Shown: positions 1-6,194, numbered from the stretch's first letter. The stretch is 10,355 bases of DNA from DATEPR01 sp036503065 (GCA_036503065.1 DASXXM010000389.1:1-10355); one strand, 5' to 3'. Made by a program: numbers and translations. The notes: generated from the sequence alone by a model not told the origin.

Positions 1-1115
1 GTCACCGCCCGCCCGGCGGCGATGTTGCGAGCTGCGTTGACGTCGGCATTCGCCTGGTGCCCGCAGGTCACGCATTGAAAGTCCGCTTGGTTCTTGCGAG
101 ACTCTCGGGCGCGGTGCCCACAGGCGTTGCAGATCTGCGACGTGTACGCGGACGCGACCTTTTCCACGCGGCCGACGGCCTTGTCCTGAAGCCGTCTGAC
201 CAAGGTGCCCCAGCCGGCAGCAAGAATGCCCCGGTTGATGGCAGCCTTCGCGCGCACGTTGCGACCGGGCTCGGCTCTGGTCCCGCGAGCCGACCGGGTC
301 ATCGCGGCGACAGTGAGGTTCTCGATGCGGATCCGATCAAATCGGCGAGCCAGGTCCGTCGTCGTCTTCTCCATCCAATCGCGCCGGCGATTCGTTTCCC
401 GGGCCAGGAGGCGGGCGATGCGAATCCTGTTCCGCTCCCGGCGGCGGGAACCCCGGCTGCCACGACTCATCCGACGCCTGAACAGCCGCAGGCGGCGGCG
501 CTCACCCGGAGTCAACCCGGCCATGCGCAGCATCTCGCCGGTGGACAGCGCAGCGGTGACCGCGACGCCACGATCAATTCCCACCACCTGCCCATTGCCG
601 GGAGCCGGAATCGGTTCGGGTCTGACAGCGAAGGCGATGTGCCACCGCCCAGCCCTGTCGAACGTGACCCGGTAGGACTTCACTCCGTCGGATACCGCAC
701 GCGACCAGACGAACCGAACGATGCCAACCTTCGGTATCCATACCGAGCCAATTCGGTGCGACAATCGCACGATGTGTTCGGGAGACACCGCCACCTGCCG
801 GAAGCCTGCGTGCCGTCCGGCTTTTCGCCAGGTCGGACGGCCGTGGGTACCCGCCATGAACTGCTTCACCGCTTGATGGAAATCTCGAAGCGCCTGCTGC
901 TGGACGGTCACGCTGCCGGCAGCCAACCAGGCGAACTCGGCACGTGCCGCAGTCAACTGGCGTGCCTGCGCCGCGAAGCCGGGCGCCGGTGTTCGGCCTG
1001 GCCGCCAGTGTCCATGTTGTTCAACAGCGAGATTCCACACGAATCGAGCGTGATCGCAGTGCACCACCATCGCCCGCTGTTGGGACGGCGTTGGCAGCAA
1101 TCGGTATCGACTCAT
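1..1115 (-). CDS. tnpB: TnpB, RNA-guided DNA endonuclease of an IS200/IS605-type element (3' end beyond window)
   Basis: Reading from the ATG at 1115 leftwards gives 371 codons without a stop; the C-terminus runs off the left edge. The N-terminus MSRYRLLPTPSQ is typical of TnpB. The three RuvC acidic residues are present: D181 in GIDRGV, E265 in IENL and D358 in ADVNAARN. A four-cysteine zinc ribbon (C329, C332, C348, C351) sits between RuvC II and III, as in the OrfB_Zn_ribbon family. Established: TnpB uses a guide RNA made from the element's right end to cut DNA and favour transposon retention. Nothing visible is broken, so it is probably active. No tnpA transposase is in view, and the right end with the guide-RNA scaffold lies outside. 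Codons ending in A or T (CAA, GAT, AAT, CGA) look commoner than in neighbouring genes, consistent with acquisition. It is divergent from the HAD gene, 64 nt apart. Confidence 0.95.
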   Translation of the reverse strand, partial: MSRYRLLPTPSQQRAMVVHCDHARFVWNLAVEQHGHWRPGRTPAPGFAAQARQLTAARAEFAWLAAGSVTVQQQALRDFHQAVKQFMAGTHGRPTWRKAGRHAGFRQVAVSPEHIVRLSHRIGSVWIPKVGIVRFVWSRAVSDGVKSYRVTFDRAGRWHIAFAVRPEPIPAPGNGQVVGIDRGVAVTAALSTGEMLRMAGLTPGERRRLRLFRRRMSRGSRGSRRRERNRIRIARLLARETNRRRDWMEKTTTDLARRFDRIRIENLTVAAMTRSARGTRAEPGRNVRAKAAINRGILAAGWGTLVRRLQDKAVGRVEKVASAYTSQICNACGHRARESRKNQADFQCVTCGHQANADVNAARNIAAGRAV

Positions 1116-1121
1116 GTACGC

Positions 1122-1144
1122 ACCGTACGACGCGCTACCGACAA
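1122..1144 (-). promoter_or_regulatory. Candidate RecA-NDp (PafBC-type DNA-damage) promoter of tnpB
   Basis: Read on the minus strand, this is TTGTCGGTA, then exactly 8 nt, then TACGGT, then 6 nt to the tnpB ATG. The actinobacterial RecA-NDp consensus is TTGTCRGTG-N8-TAnnnT, so 8 of 9 positions of the upstream element match, and the spacing and the -10 fit exactly. The -10 ends 6 nt before the start codon, which predicts a leaderless mRNA and supports this start. Binding by PafBC is inferred. Confidence 0.6.
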
Positions 1145-1179
1145 AACGACCGAACTGCCCGCGACGGCGAAGTGGTGAG

Positions 1180-1854
1180 GTGAGCCAGCTACGGGCGGTG
1201 CTGTGGGACATGGACGGCACGCTGGTCGATTCGGAGAAGATCTGGACGGTGGCGCTGGTCGAGCTGATGGCTCGGCTGGACAGCGACCTGACCGATACGA
1301 TCCGTACCGCGCTGATCGGCTCGAACATGCGGCGCAGCACGCTGATTCTGTTGGCACACGCCGGCATCGAGCCGACCGACGAGGCGATCGCGGATGTCGA
1401 GAGCTGGCTGGACGAGCGGATGGCGGTGCTGTTCCGGGTGGACCTGCCGTGGCGGCCGGGTGCGCGGGAGGCGTTGCGGTCGGTTCGTTCTGCCGGCGTC
1501 CGCACGGCGTTGGTGACGTCGACCGAGCGGTCCCTGACCGAGATCGCGCTGGACTCGATCGGCCGCGAGTTCTTCGACGTGACCGTCTGCGGGGACGAGG
1601 TCGACGGCCGGAACAAGCCGCATCCGGGGCCCTACCTGATGGCGGCCGAGTTGTTGGGCGTCGACCCGGCCAACTGCGTTGCGGTCGAGGACTCGGTGAC
1701 CGGCGCCGCGTCGGCTCAGGCGGCAGGGTGCACGGTGCTCGTCGTGCCGGCGGAGGCACCGGTGCCTCCGGGGGAGCGCCTGATCCTGCGCGACTCCCTG
1801 GTCGGCGTGGACGCCGAACTACTCGCCTCGCTCCTGACGAACCGAGTCAGCTGA
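1180..1854 (+). CDS. HAD superfamily hydrolase, beta-phosphoglucomutase-like subfamily IA
   Basis: A 224-residue protein with every HAD motif: nucleophile D10 and acid D12 in DMDGTL, motif II T113-S114 in LVTST, motif III K146 in NKPHPGPY, and motif IV E170-D171 in VEDSVTG. A helical cap occupies roughly residues 20-90. It should be a cytosolic phosphatase or phosphomutase acting on a small phosphorylated metabolite; the substrate cannot be read from the sequence. The GTG start at 1180 places the DxDGT motif near residue 10, as usual. The frame stays open back to 1114, but an ATG there would overlap the tnpB start. The 3' end overlaps the decayed vapC by 8 nt in convergent orientation. In actinobacteria a HAD of this type commonly precedes hisE-hisG, so it may belong to that conserved block, here separated from hisE by the vapBC remnant. 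Confidence 0.9.
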   Translation: MSQLRAVLWDMDGTLVDSEKIWTVALVELMARLDSDLTDTIRTALIGSNMRRSTLILLAHAGIEPTDEAIADVESWLDERMAVLFRVDLPWRPGAREALRSVRSAGVRTALVTSTERSLTEIALDSIGREFFDVTVCGDEVDGRNKPHPGPYLMAAELLGVDPANCVAVEDSVTGAASAQAAGCTVLVVPAEAPVPPGERLILRDSLVGVDAELLASLLTNRVS

Positions 1855-2097
1855 GCGTTCTGACCGTCAAGCCCGGCAGTTCCGACAGGCCCGCCGCCGT
1901 GTCGCCGGTGACCAGTGTCCGGCCGGTCGCAGCAGCGGTGGCGGCGATGATGAGGTCGAACGCGCCTCGGGGCCGGCCAGTGCGCCGTGCGCGCACGGCG
2001 ATTGCCGGGTCGTCATGGCGGATCAATTCTGGTAGGTCGAGTTTCCGCGTTCGGCCGCGATCAGCACGCCGGTGTCGAGGATCAGTCGGCCGGCCAC
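1847..2097 (-). pseudogene. Decayed VapC-type PIN-domain toxin (frameshift plus internal deletion)
   Basis: The minus strand starts GTG at 2097 and reads LILDTGVLIAAERG, the classic VapC N-terminus with the first PIN aspartate; that frame stops within a few codons. Another frame then continues with KLDLPELIRHDDPAIA and, after a junction, RRTGRPRGAFDLIIAATA and TLVTGDTAAGL up to the TGA at 1847-1849, which is the PIN C-terminus. The pieces total about 85 residues against about 130 for an intact toxin. The middle part, which normally holds the conserved central glutamate, is missing. A base appears to have been lost near 2050 (CGCGG, where an ERGRK or ERRK reading is expected). It follows the antitoxin remnant with a short overlap, the normal vapBC arrangement. 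As a ribonuclease toxin it should be dead. Confidence 0.85.
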
Positions 2098-2306
2098 TCG
2101 CGCTCCGAATAATCTGTCCATGAACGCAGATCGCGCACCGTGGCGGCGAGGTGATCGCCGAAACCGCTGTCCGCCGGCTTGGTCCGGAGCACCTCGGCGA
2201 CTTGCTCCGCGACTGTGATCCGTTCCGGCACGAACCGGCCAACGGGCCCACCGTCCCTGGTCACCGGCACGGCGTCACCGTACTCGACGGCGTGACCTCG
2301 CCTGTT
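2082..2306 (-). pseudogene. Truncated Phd/VapB-type antitoxin remnant
   Basis: From about 2306 the minus strand encodes NRRGHAV, EYGDAVPVTRDGGPVGRFVP and an acidic tail ending in SEREWPAD with TGA at 2084-2082. The VTRDGxPVGRxVP segment is the hallmark of Phd/YefM-fold antitoxins, which bind operator DNA with the N-terminus and the partner toxin with the C-terminus. An in-frame TAA lies at 2348-2346 and no ATG or GTG precedes GTG 2270, so the N-terminal DNA-binding part is gone; a few residues also seem missing between NRRGHAV and EYGDAV. A product from GTG 2270 would have 62 residues, essentially only the C-terminal half. The break lies next to the hisE start. It overlaps the vapC remnant by 16 nt. 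Confidence 0.75.
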
Positions 2307-2343
2307 CCAGTGGGGGTGTGTCCGGTCGGTGGGGTTGGGGTGG

Positions 2344-2349
2344 GATTAT
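2344..2349 (+). promoter_or_regulatory. Possible -10 element of hisE (leaderless)
   Basis: GATTAT is an isolated AT-rich patch in a G-rich stretch and fits the minimal nAnnnT pattern. It ends 6 nt before the hisE GTG at 2356, the same spacing seen at tnpB, recB-like and the M50 gene. No convincing -35 box is visible. Suggestive only. Confidence 0.35.
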
Positions 2350-2355
2350 TACCTG

Positions 2356-2619
2356 GTGAAGACGTTCGACGAGTTGTTCGCCGAACTGCGTGGGCGGGCG
2401 GAGCAGCGGCCTGCCGGGTCGGCGACGGTGGCCGCGTTGGACGCCGGTGTGCACGCGCAGGGCAAGAAGGTGCTCGAGGAGGCCGGGGAGGTCTGGATCG
2501 CCGCCGAGCATGAGTCCGACGCTCGGCTGGCCGAGGAGATGTCCCAGCTTCTGTACCGCGTCCAGGTGCTGATGTTGGGGCGCGGGCTCACCCTTGACGA
2601 CGTGTACCGGTACCTGTGA
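2356..2619 (+). CDS. hisE: Phosphoribosyl-ATP pyrophosphatase HisE
   Basis: An 87-residue protein from GTG 2356. It catalyses the second step of histidine synthesis, hydrolysing phosphoribosyl-ATP to phosphoribosyl-AMP and pyrophosphate in the cytosol. It shows the HisE/MazG-like helical signature: GKKVLEEAGEVW (EEAGE at 41-45, metal-binding acidic residues) and AEEMSQLLYRVQVLM (E60-E61), ending in the typical LDDVYRYL. As in other actinobacteria it is a stand-alone protein rather than fused to HisI. GTG 2356 gives the usual start VKTFDELFAEL; an upstream in-frame GTG at 2329 would add nine residues (MGLGWDYYL) that look unlike the family. hisG follows 14 nt after the stop, with its Shine-Dalgarno overlapping the stop codon, so the two are co-transcribed. 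Confidence 0.95.
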   Translation: MKTFDELFAELRGRAEQRPAGSATVAALDAGVHAQGKKVLEEAGEVWIAAEHESDARLAEEMSQLLYRVQVLMLGRGLTLDDVYRYL

Positions 2620-2623
2620 GGAG
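2618..2623 (+). promoter_or_regulatory. Shine-Dalgarno of hisG
   Basis: GAGGAG overlaps the hisE TGA and lies 10 nt before ATG 2634. It selects this start for hisG over the upstream in-frame GTG at 2616, and ties hisG translation to hisE. Confidence 0.7.
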
Positions 2624-2633
2624 CACCACCATC

Positions 2634-3482
2634 ATGTTGCGGGTAGCCGTGCCCAACAAGGGCACCCTGGCCAACGCGGCTTCGGAGATGCTCGGTGAGG
2701 CCGGCTACCGGCGGCGGCACGACCCGCGTGATCTCACCGTGCTCGACCCGACCAACGAGGTCGAGTTCTTCTTCCTGCGCCCCAAGGACATCGCGGTCTA
2801 CGTCGGGTCCGGACAGCTCGATCTGGGCATTACCGGGCGGGATCTCGCGCTGGACTCCGGGGCTCCGGTCACCGAGCGGCTCGGGCTCGGGTTCGCCGCG
2901 TCCACCTTCCGTTACGCGGCACCGGCCGACGCCGGGTACACGTCGGTCGCGGATCTGGCCGGCAGGCGCCTTGCCACCGCGTATCCCCGCCTGGTTCGGC
3001 AGAGCCTGGCGGACAACGGGGTTCAGGCCGAGGTGATCCGGCTCGACGGCGCTGTCGAGATCTCCGTGCAGCTCGGCGTTGCCGACGCGATCGCCGACGT
3101 CGTCGACTCGGGGCGGACGTTGCGGCAGCACAACCTCGCGGTGTTCGGCGAGCCGATCTGCGTGTCGGAAGCCGTGTTGGTCGAGGGATCGCGGGCCGCC
3201 GACTCGGCGGCCAAGGCACAGCTGACCGCCCGGCTGCGGGGTGTCGTGTTCGCCCAGCAGTACCTGATGCTGGACTACGACTGCCCGCGCGCCCTGCTGA
3301 CCAAGGCGATCGAGGTCACCCCGGGCCTCGAGTCGCCGACCGTGGCGCCGCTGGCCGACCCGGACTGGGTCGCGGTGCGCGCGATGGTGCCACGCAAGGA
3401 AACCAACCAGGTCATGGACGAACTGGCCGCTCTCGGCGCGAAGGCCGTGCTCGCATCCGACATCCGGTCGTGCCGGCTGTGA
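2634..3482 (+). CDS. hisG: ATP phosphoribosyltransferase HisG, long form
   Basis: A 282-residue protein, the length of the hexameric long form of M. tuberculosis type. It condenses ATP with PRPP in the first committed step of histidine synthesis. Recognisable segments are MLRVAVPNKG (1-10), EFFFLRPKDIAVYV, the periplasmic-binding-protein-like catalytic lobes, and the PRPP-binding stretch around DAIADVVDSGRT (151-162). Residues from about 205 (QQYLMLDYDCPRALL, then GLESPTVAPLADPDWVAVRAMV) form the C-terminal ACT-like HisG_C domain that binds histidine for feedback inhibition, so the enzyme should be allosterically regulated without HisZ. It is preceded by hisE and its 3' end overlaps the ABM-fold gene. 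No attenuator or leader peptide was recognised upstream of hisE. Confidence 0.97.
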   Translation: MLRVAVPNKGTLANAASEMLGEAGYRRRHDPRDLTVLDPTNEVEFFFLRPKDIAVYVGSGQLDLGITGRDLALDSGAPVTERLGLGFAASTFRYAAPADAGYTSVADLAGRRLATAYPRLVRQSLADNGVQAEVIRLDGAVEISVQLGVADAIADVVDSGRTLRQHNLAVFGEPICVSEAVLVEGSRAADSAAKAQLTARLRGVVFAQQYLMLDYDCPRALLTKAIEVTPGLESPTVAPLADPDWVAVRAMVPRKETNQVMDELAALGAKAVLASDIRSCRL

Positions 3483-3769
3483 TCCTCGAAGCGGTGCGGC
3501 TGGATGTGCGCGCCGGCCAGGAGACCGAGTTCGAGCGCGCGTTCGCCGAAGCACGGCCGATCATCGCGGCGTCGCTCGGTTTCGAAGGCGTTGACCTGCG
3601 GCGCTGTGTCGAGCACCCGAGTCGCTATCTGCTGCTGGTCCGCTGGGCCACGCTGGCCGACCACACCGTCGGCTTCCGGCAGGGGCCGGACTATCCGCGT
3701 TGGCGGGCGCTGCTGCACCACTTCTACGAATCGCCGCCGGAGGTCGAGCACTACGAGGACATCGGATGA
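3470..3769 (+). CDS. Small antibiotic biosynthesis monooxygenase (ABM)-fold protein
   Basis: A 99-residue protein. The pattern VILEAVRLDVRAGQETEFERAF, then about 25 residues, then CVEHPSRYLLLVRWATLADHTVGF and a final DYPRWRALLHHFYE fits the dimeric ferredoxin-like ABM fold (conserved FE near the first helix, YLL-W strand, H and F in the next helix). Members include quinol monooxygenases and haem-degrading enzymes, but most are of unknown function and no specific reaction can be assigned here. The GTG at 3470 overlaps hisG by 13 nt; a second in-frame GTG at 3479 overlapping the hisG TGA is an equally good start. The stop overlaps the next gene as ATGA. The tight coupling implies translation from the his transcript, but no role in histidine synthesis is known. 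Confidence 0.8.
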   Translation: MPAVILEAVRLDVRAGQETEFERAFAEARPIIAASLGFEGVDLRRCVEHPSRYLLLVRWATLADHTVGFRQGPDYPRWRALLHHFYESPPEVEHYEDIG

Positions 3770-4458
3770 CCATCCGCGCGGTGATCTTCGACTACTTCGG
3801 CACGCTCACCCCGACGATCATCCAGCTGGCCACCGATGTGGAACGGGCCGACATCGGTACCGCACTCGGCGTCGACCCGGCGGCACTCGAGGCGCAGTGG
3901 AGCGCCTCCTTCGTCGCTCGCAGCACCGGACGGACCGGGGACCTGCGCGCCACCCTGCGCACGCTGGCGGCCGATCTCGGCGGCACGCCGACCGACGCCG
4001 GCCTGGCCGAGGCGGTCCGGATCCGCCTCGCCGCCTACCGACGGGCGGCCCTGCCCCGGCCGGAAGCGGTGCGGGTGCTGGCCGCGCTGAGGGCGGACGG
4101 GTTCCCGCTCGCCGTGGTCAGCGACTGCTCGCTGGAACTGGTCGATCTGTGGCCGAGCCTGCCGGTGGCCGACCTGGTGGACACGACCGTGTTCTCGGCC
4201 CTGGTCGGCCGCCGCAAGCCGGACCCGATGATGTACCGGCTGGCCTGCACGGGTCTCCAGGTGAGCCCGGCCGACTGCCTCTACGTCGGCGACGGCGGCA
4301 GCGGCGAACTCACCGGCGCGGCAGCCGCCGGCATGCGCCCGGTCCTGCTGGCCGACGACGACTGGGCCACCGGCCACCGCTACGACCAGGACGACTGGCA
4401 TGGCGCCACCATCCACCGGCTGGCCGACGTACCAGCCCTAACGCGGGCGGACCAGTAG
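3766..4458 (+). CDS. HAD superfamily hydrolase with DxFGT motif
   Basis: A 230-residue protein with HAD motifs: nucleophile D9 in FDYFGTL, S119 in VVSDCS, K151 in RRKPDP, and GDGGSGE (175-181) as motif IV. The second aspartate of the usual DxDGT motif, the general acid in phosphatases, is replaced by F11. Dehalogenase-type HADs also lack it, as do many uncharacterised actinobacterial hydrolases. A helical cap covers about residues 18-95. The substrate is unknown; phosphatase activity should be regarded as uncertain. The ATG at 3766 overlaps the preceding gene's TGA (ATGA), giving translational coupling and the end of the hisE-hisG run. The 3' end overlaps the convergent thioesterase gene by 21 nt. 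A longer reading starting at 3700 would overlap the ABM gene and add a tail without HAD character. Confidence 0.85.
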   Translation: MTIRAVIFDYFGTLTPTIIQLATDVERADIGTALGVDPAALEAQWSASFVARSTGRTGDLRATLRTLAADLGGTPTDAGLAEAVRIRLAAYRRAALPRPEAVRVLAALRADGFPLAVVSDCSLELVDLWPSLPVADLVDTTVFSALVGRRKPDPMMYRLACTGLQVSPADCLYVGDGGSGELTGAAAAGMRPVLLADDDWATGHRYDQDDWHGATIHRLADVPALTRADQ

Positions 4459-5208
4459 CGCCTGCGACCCGTGACCGACCGGGCCGTCCTGGTCGTGCAG
4501 CGTGCTCGTGGCGACGCCGAGGCCCTGTGGGCCGATCGTGGTGTTGGCGTCGAGGCCGATCCACTCGCCGGCCGGCGGCCGCCAGGTGTGCACGGTCAAC
4601 TCGGTGTTGATGAAGAACCATTCCCGCAGGTCCAGCCGGCTGGACACGCCGTTGCCCGAGTCGGCGACGGCCATCAGCCGTTGTAGCCCGGTCGGTGTCT
4701 CGCCGTCGACAAGGGCCACCCGCTGCCGGATCCACACCGTGGCCGGTCCGGACTGGCCGATGCCGCCCTTGACCGACCGCCACTCCATCGCCTGCAGGTA
4801 GCCGGAACGCCAACCCGTCGGGATGCTGCCGGGCGTGGCCGAATCGACCGGCGGCAGCGGCGCCGGGAGCCCGGCCGCCACCTCCGTCGAGTCGCTGGTG
4901 GCGATCCACCACGCGGCCGCGGTGGCCACCGGCCGGCCGCCCGCGCTCAGTTCGGCGTGGCTCAACTGCACCGACCGACCGGGCCGGGCCACCCAGGACC
5001 GGACCGTCAGTTCGGCGATCGGCACCGGGCCCAGGACCTCCACCGTCATCCGGCCGAGCGAGGCCGATGCGGGCGCGGTCAGTTCCAGTTGGCGGGCAAG
5101 CAAGGCCGACGGCGGGCCGAGGTGCTGGCTGTCCGCCGACCACGGGCCCGCCGTGTGCGGTGTGGACCGGAAGCGGTCGGCGCCCAACGGCTCGTAGAAC
5201 GCGTCCAC
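4438..5208 (-). CDS. Acyl-CoA thioesterase-like protein, double hotdog fold
   Basis: A 256-residue protein. The N-terminal part has FYEPLGADRFRSTPHTAGPW and QHLGPPSALLARQLE, the family's GGPP-ALL helix entry. A second hotdog unit runs from about residue 140, with LREWFFINTELTVHTWRPP and a terminal IGPQGLGVATSTLHDQDGPVG, QALLV strand. This layout matches the TesB-like 4HBT_3 proteins, predicted to hydrolyse acyl-CoA thioesters in the cytosol; the substrate is unknown. The GTG start follows the upstream nuclease gene's stop directly (TGAGTG), so the two form an operon and translation is probably coupled. No nucleic-acid-related motif is seen, and the functional link to the nuclease is unexplained. 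It converges on, and overlaps, the HAD gene on the other strand. Confidence 0.85.
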   Translation of the reverse strand: MDAFYEPLGADRFRSTPHTAGPWSADSQHLGPPSALLARQLELTAPASASLGRMTVEVLGPVPIAELTVRSWVARPGRSVQLSHAELSAGGRPVATAAAWWIATSDSTEVAAGLPAPLPPVDSATPGSIPTGWRSGYLQAMEWRSVKGGIGQSGPATVWIRQRVALVDGETPTGLQRLMAVADSGNGVSSRLDLREWFFINTELTVHTWRPPAGEWIGLDANTTIGPQGLGVATSTLHDQDGPVGHGSQALLVRPR

Positions 5209-6120
5209 TCAGTCCGCCCGATCCAACGGGCTCTCGATGGCGGCCGCCTCCGGTTCCGGCCAGCCGGGGTACGGCGGTGGCGTGCCGCCGAACGCGGGGC
5301 AGCGGGACTTGTGGTCACACCAGTCGCACAGCCGGCCCGGATTGGCCGGGAAGTCGCCGGTGCGGCCGGCCCGCAGGATCGCCTGCCACACCGCGTCCAG
5401 CGTGCGCTCGAACCGGACCAACTCGGCCTCGTCCGGCGTGTAGACCAGCGACTGCCGGTCCGCGAGGTACATCAGGCGCAGCTGCCGGGGGACCACACCG
5501 CGCATCCGGTAGAGCACCAGCGCGTAGAACTTCATCTGGAACAGCGCCTTGGCCTCGCCGAACTCCCTGGGCGCCGTGCCGGTCTTGTAGTCCACGATCC
5601 GAATCTCGCCGGTCGGCGCCACGTCCAGCCGGTCGATGAAACCGCGCAGCAGCAACCCGGACGACAGCTCCGTCTCCACCCGCAGCTCGCACGCCTCCGG
5701 CTCCAGCCTGCGTGGGTCCTCCAGCTCGAAGTAGCTGGTCAGCAGGCTCCGTGCGCCGTCGAGCCAGCCGGCCAGGTCCGGGTCGTCCGGGCCGTCGAAC
5801 AGCTCGGCCAGTTCCTGGCGTTCGGTGACCAGCTCCGCCCATGCCATGGCGATCAGTTCGTTGGCCCGGTCCGGTACACGTTCGGCCGCCGGCAGGCCGA
5901 ACAGCTTCTCCAGCACGGCGTGTACGACGATGCCGCGCACCTGGGCTTTGTCCGGCGTCTCCGGGATGCGGTCCACCGCGCGGAACCGGTAGAGCAGCGG
6001 GCACTGCTTGAAGTCGCCGGCACGCGACGGCGACAGCGCGGGCCGCCGGGGGGCCGGCTGGTCGACATCGGCGGCCTCCGCGGATACCGCCAAGGACTCA
6101 ACCTGGATCGTGTCGACCAT
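5209..6120 (-). CDS. RecB-family PD-(D/E)XK nuclease with Cas4/AddB-like Fe-S cysteines
   Basis: A 303-residue nuclease, homologous in context to M. tuberculosis Rv2119. The core shows H67 in RGIVVHAVLE, D163 in GFIDRLDV, D177 and K179 in IVDYKTG, and the QxxxY motif (Q195, Y199), together the RecB/AddB/Cas4 active site. Four cysteines, C40 (QCPLLYRF) and C265, C268, C274 near the C-terminus (LCDWCDHKSRC), are placed as in the 4Fe-4S clusters of AddB and Cas4. It lacks any helicase part. Expected role: a stand-alone single-strand DNA exonuclease or repair nuclease; the actual substrate is not known. The first gene of an operon with the thioesterase. ATG 6120 lies 6 nt after a TAGGCT -10, so the mRNA is probably leaderless. 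It diverges from the M50 protease with a 74-nt gap. Confidence 0.9.
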   Translation of the reverse strand: MVDTIQVESLAVSAEAADVDQPAPRRPALSPSRAGDFKQCPLLYRFRAVDRIPETPDKAQVRGIVVHAVLEKLFGLPAAERVPDRANELIAMAWAELVTERQELAELFDGPDDPDLAGWLDGARSLLTSYFELEDPRRLEPEACELRVETELSSGLLLRGFIDRLDVAPTGEIRIVDYKTGTAPREFGEAKALFQMKFYALVLYRMRGVVPRQLRLMYLADRQSLVYTPDEAELVRFERTLDAVWQAILRAGRTGDFPANPGRLCDWCDHKSRCPAFGGTPPPYPGWPEPEAAAIESPLDRAD

Positions 6121-6126
6121 GTCCGC

Positions 6127-6149
6127 AGCCTAGGCGACACCCCTGACAG
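6127..6149 (-). promoter_or_regulatory. Candidate RecA-NDp (PafBC-type) promoter of the RecB-like nuclease
   Basis: On the minus strand: CTGTCAGGG, exactly 8 nt, TAGGCT, then 6 nt to the ATG. This is 7 of 9 positions of TTGTCRGTG with correct N8 spacing and a TAnnnT -10. The target, a repair-type nuclease, makes biological sense. Weaker than the tnpB site. Confidence 0.45.
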
Positions 6150-6182
6150 CCGGTCGTCACGGCACCACGACACGCGGCGATC

Positions 6183-6188
6183 TAGCCT
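6183..6188 (+). promoter_or_regulatory. -10 element of the M50 protease gene (leaderless)
   Basis: TAGCCT fits TAnnnT and ends 6 nt before GTG 6195, so transcription should begin at or near the start codon. No Shine-Dalgarno is present. No RecA-NDp element or clear -35 box precedes it, so its regulation differs from the divergent nuclease gene. Confidence 0.5.
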
Positions 6189-6194
6189 TGGCAC

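Noticed and set aside
1..1115. tnpB as a pseudogene because it has no stop codon in the window
   Set aside because: The frame is uninterrupted for 371 codons with every key residue, and the missing stop is explained by the window edge.
57..1178. A 373-codon plus-strand open frame opposite tnpB
   Set aside because: The minus strand carries a complete TnpB with all catalytic and zinc residues, so this frame is its shadow.
2349..3554. A 401-codon minus-strand open frame opposite hisE and hisG
   Set aside because: Both plus-strand proteins are unmistakable; the antisense frame has no known features.
6166..6188. RecA-NDp element for the M50 protease
   Set aside because: The 9-mer at the correct distance from TAGCCT (CACGACACG) does not match TTGTCRGTG; only the -10 is supported.
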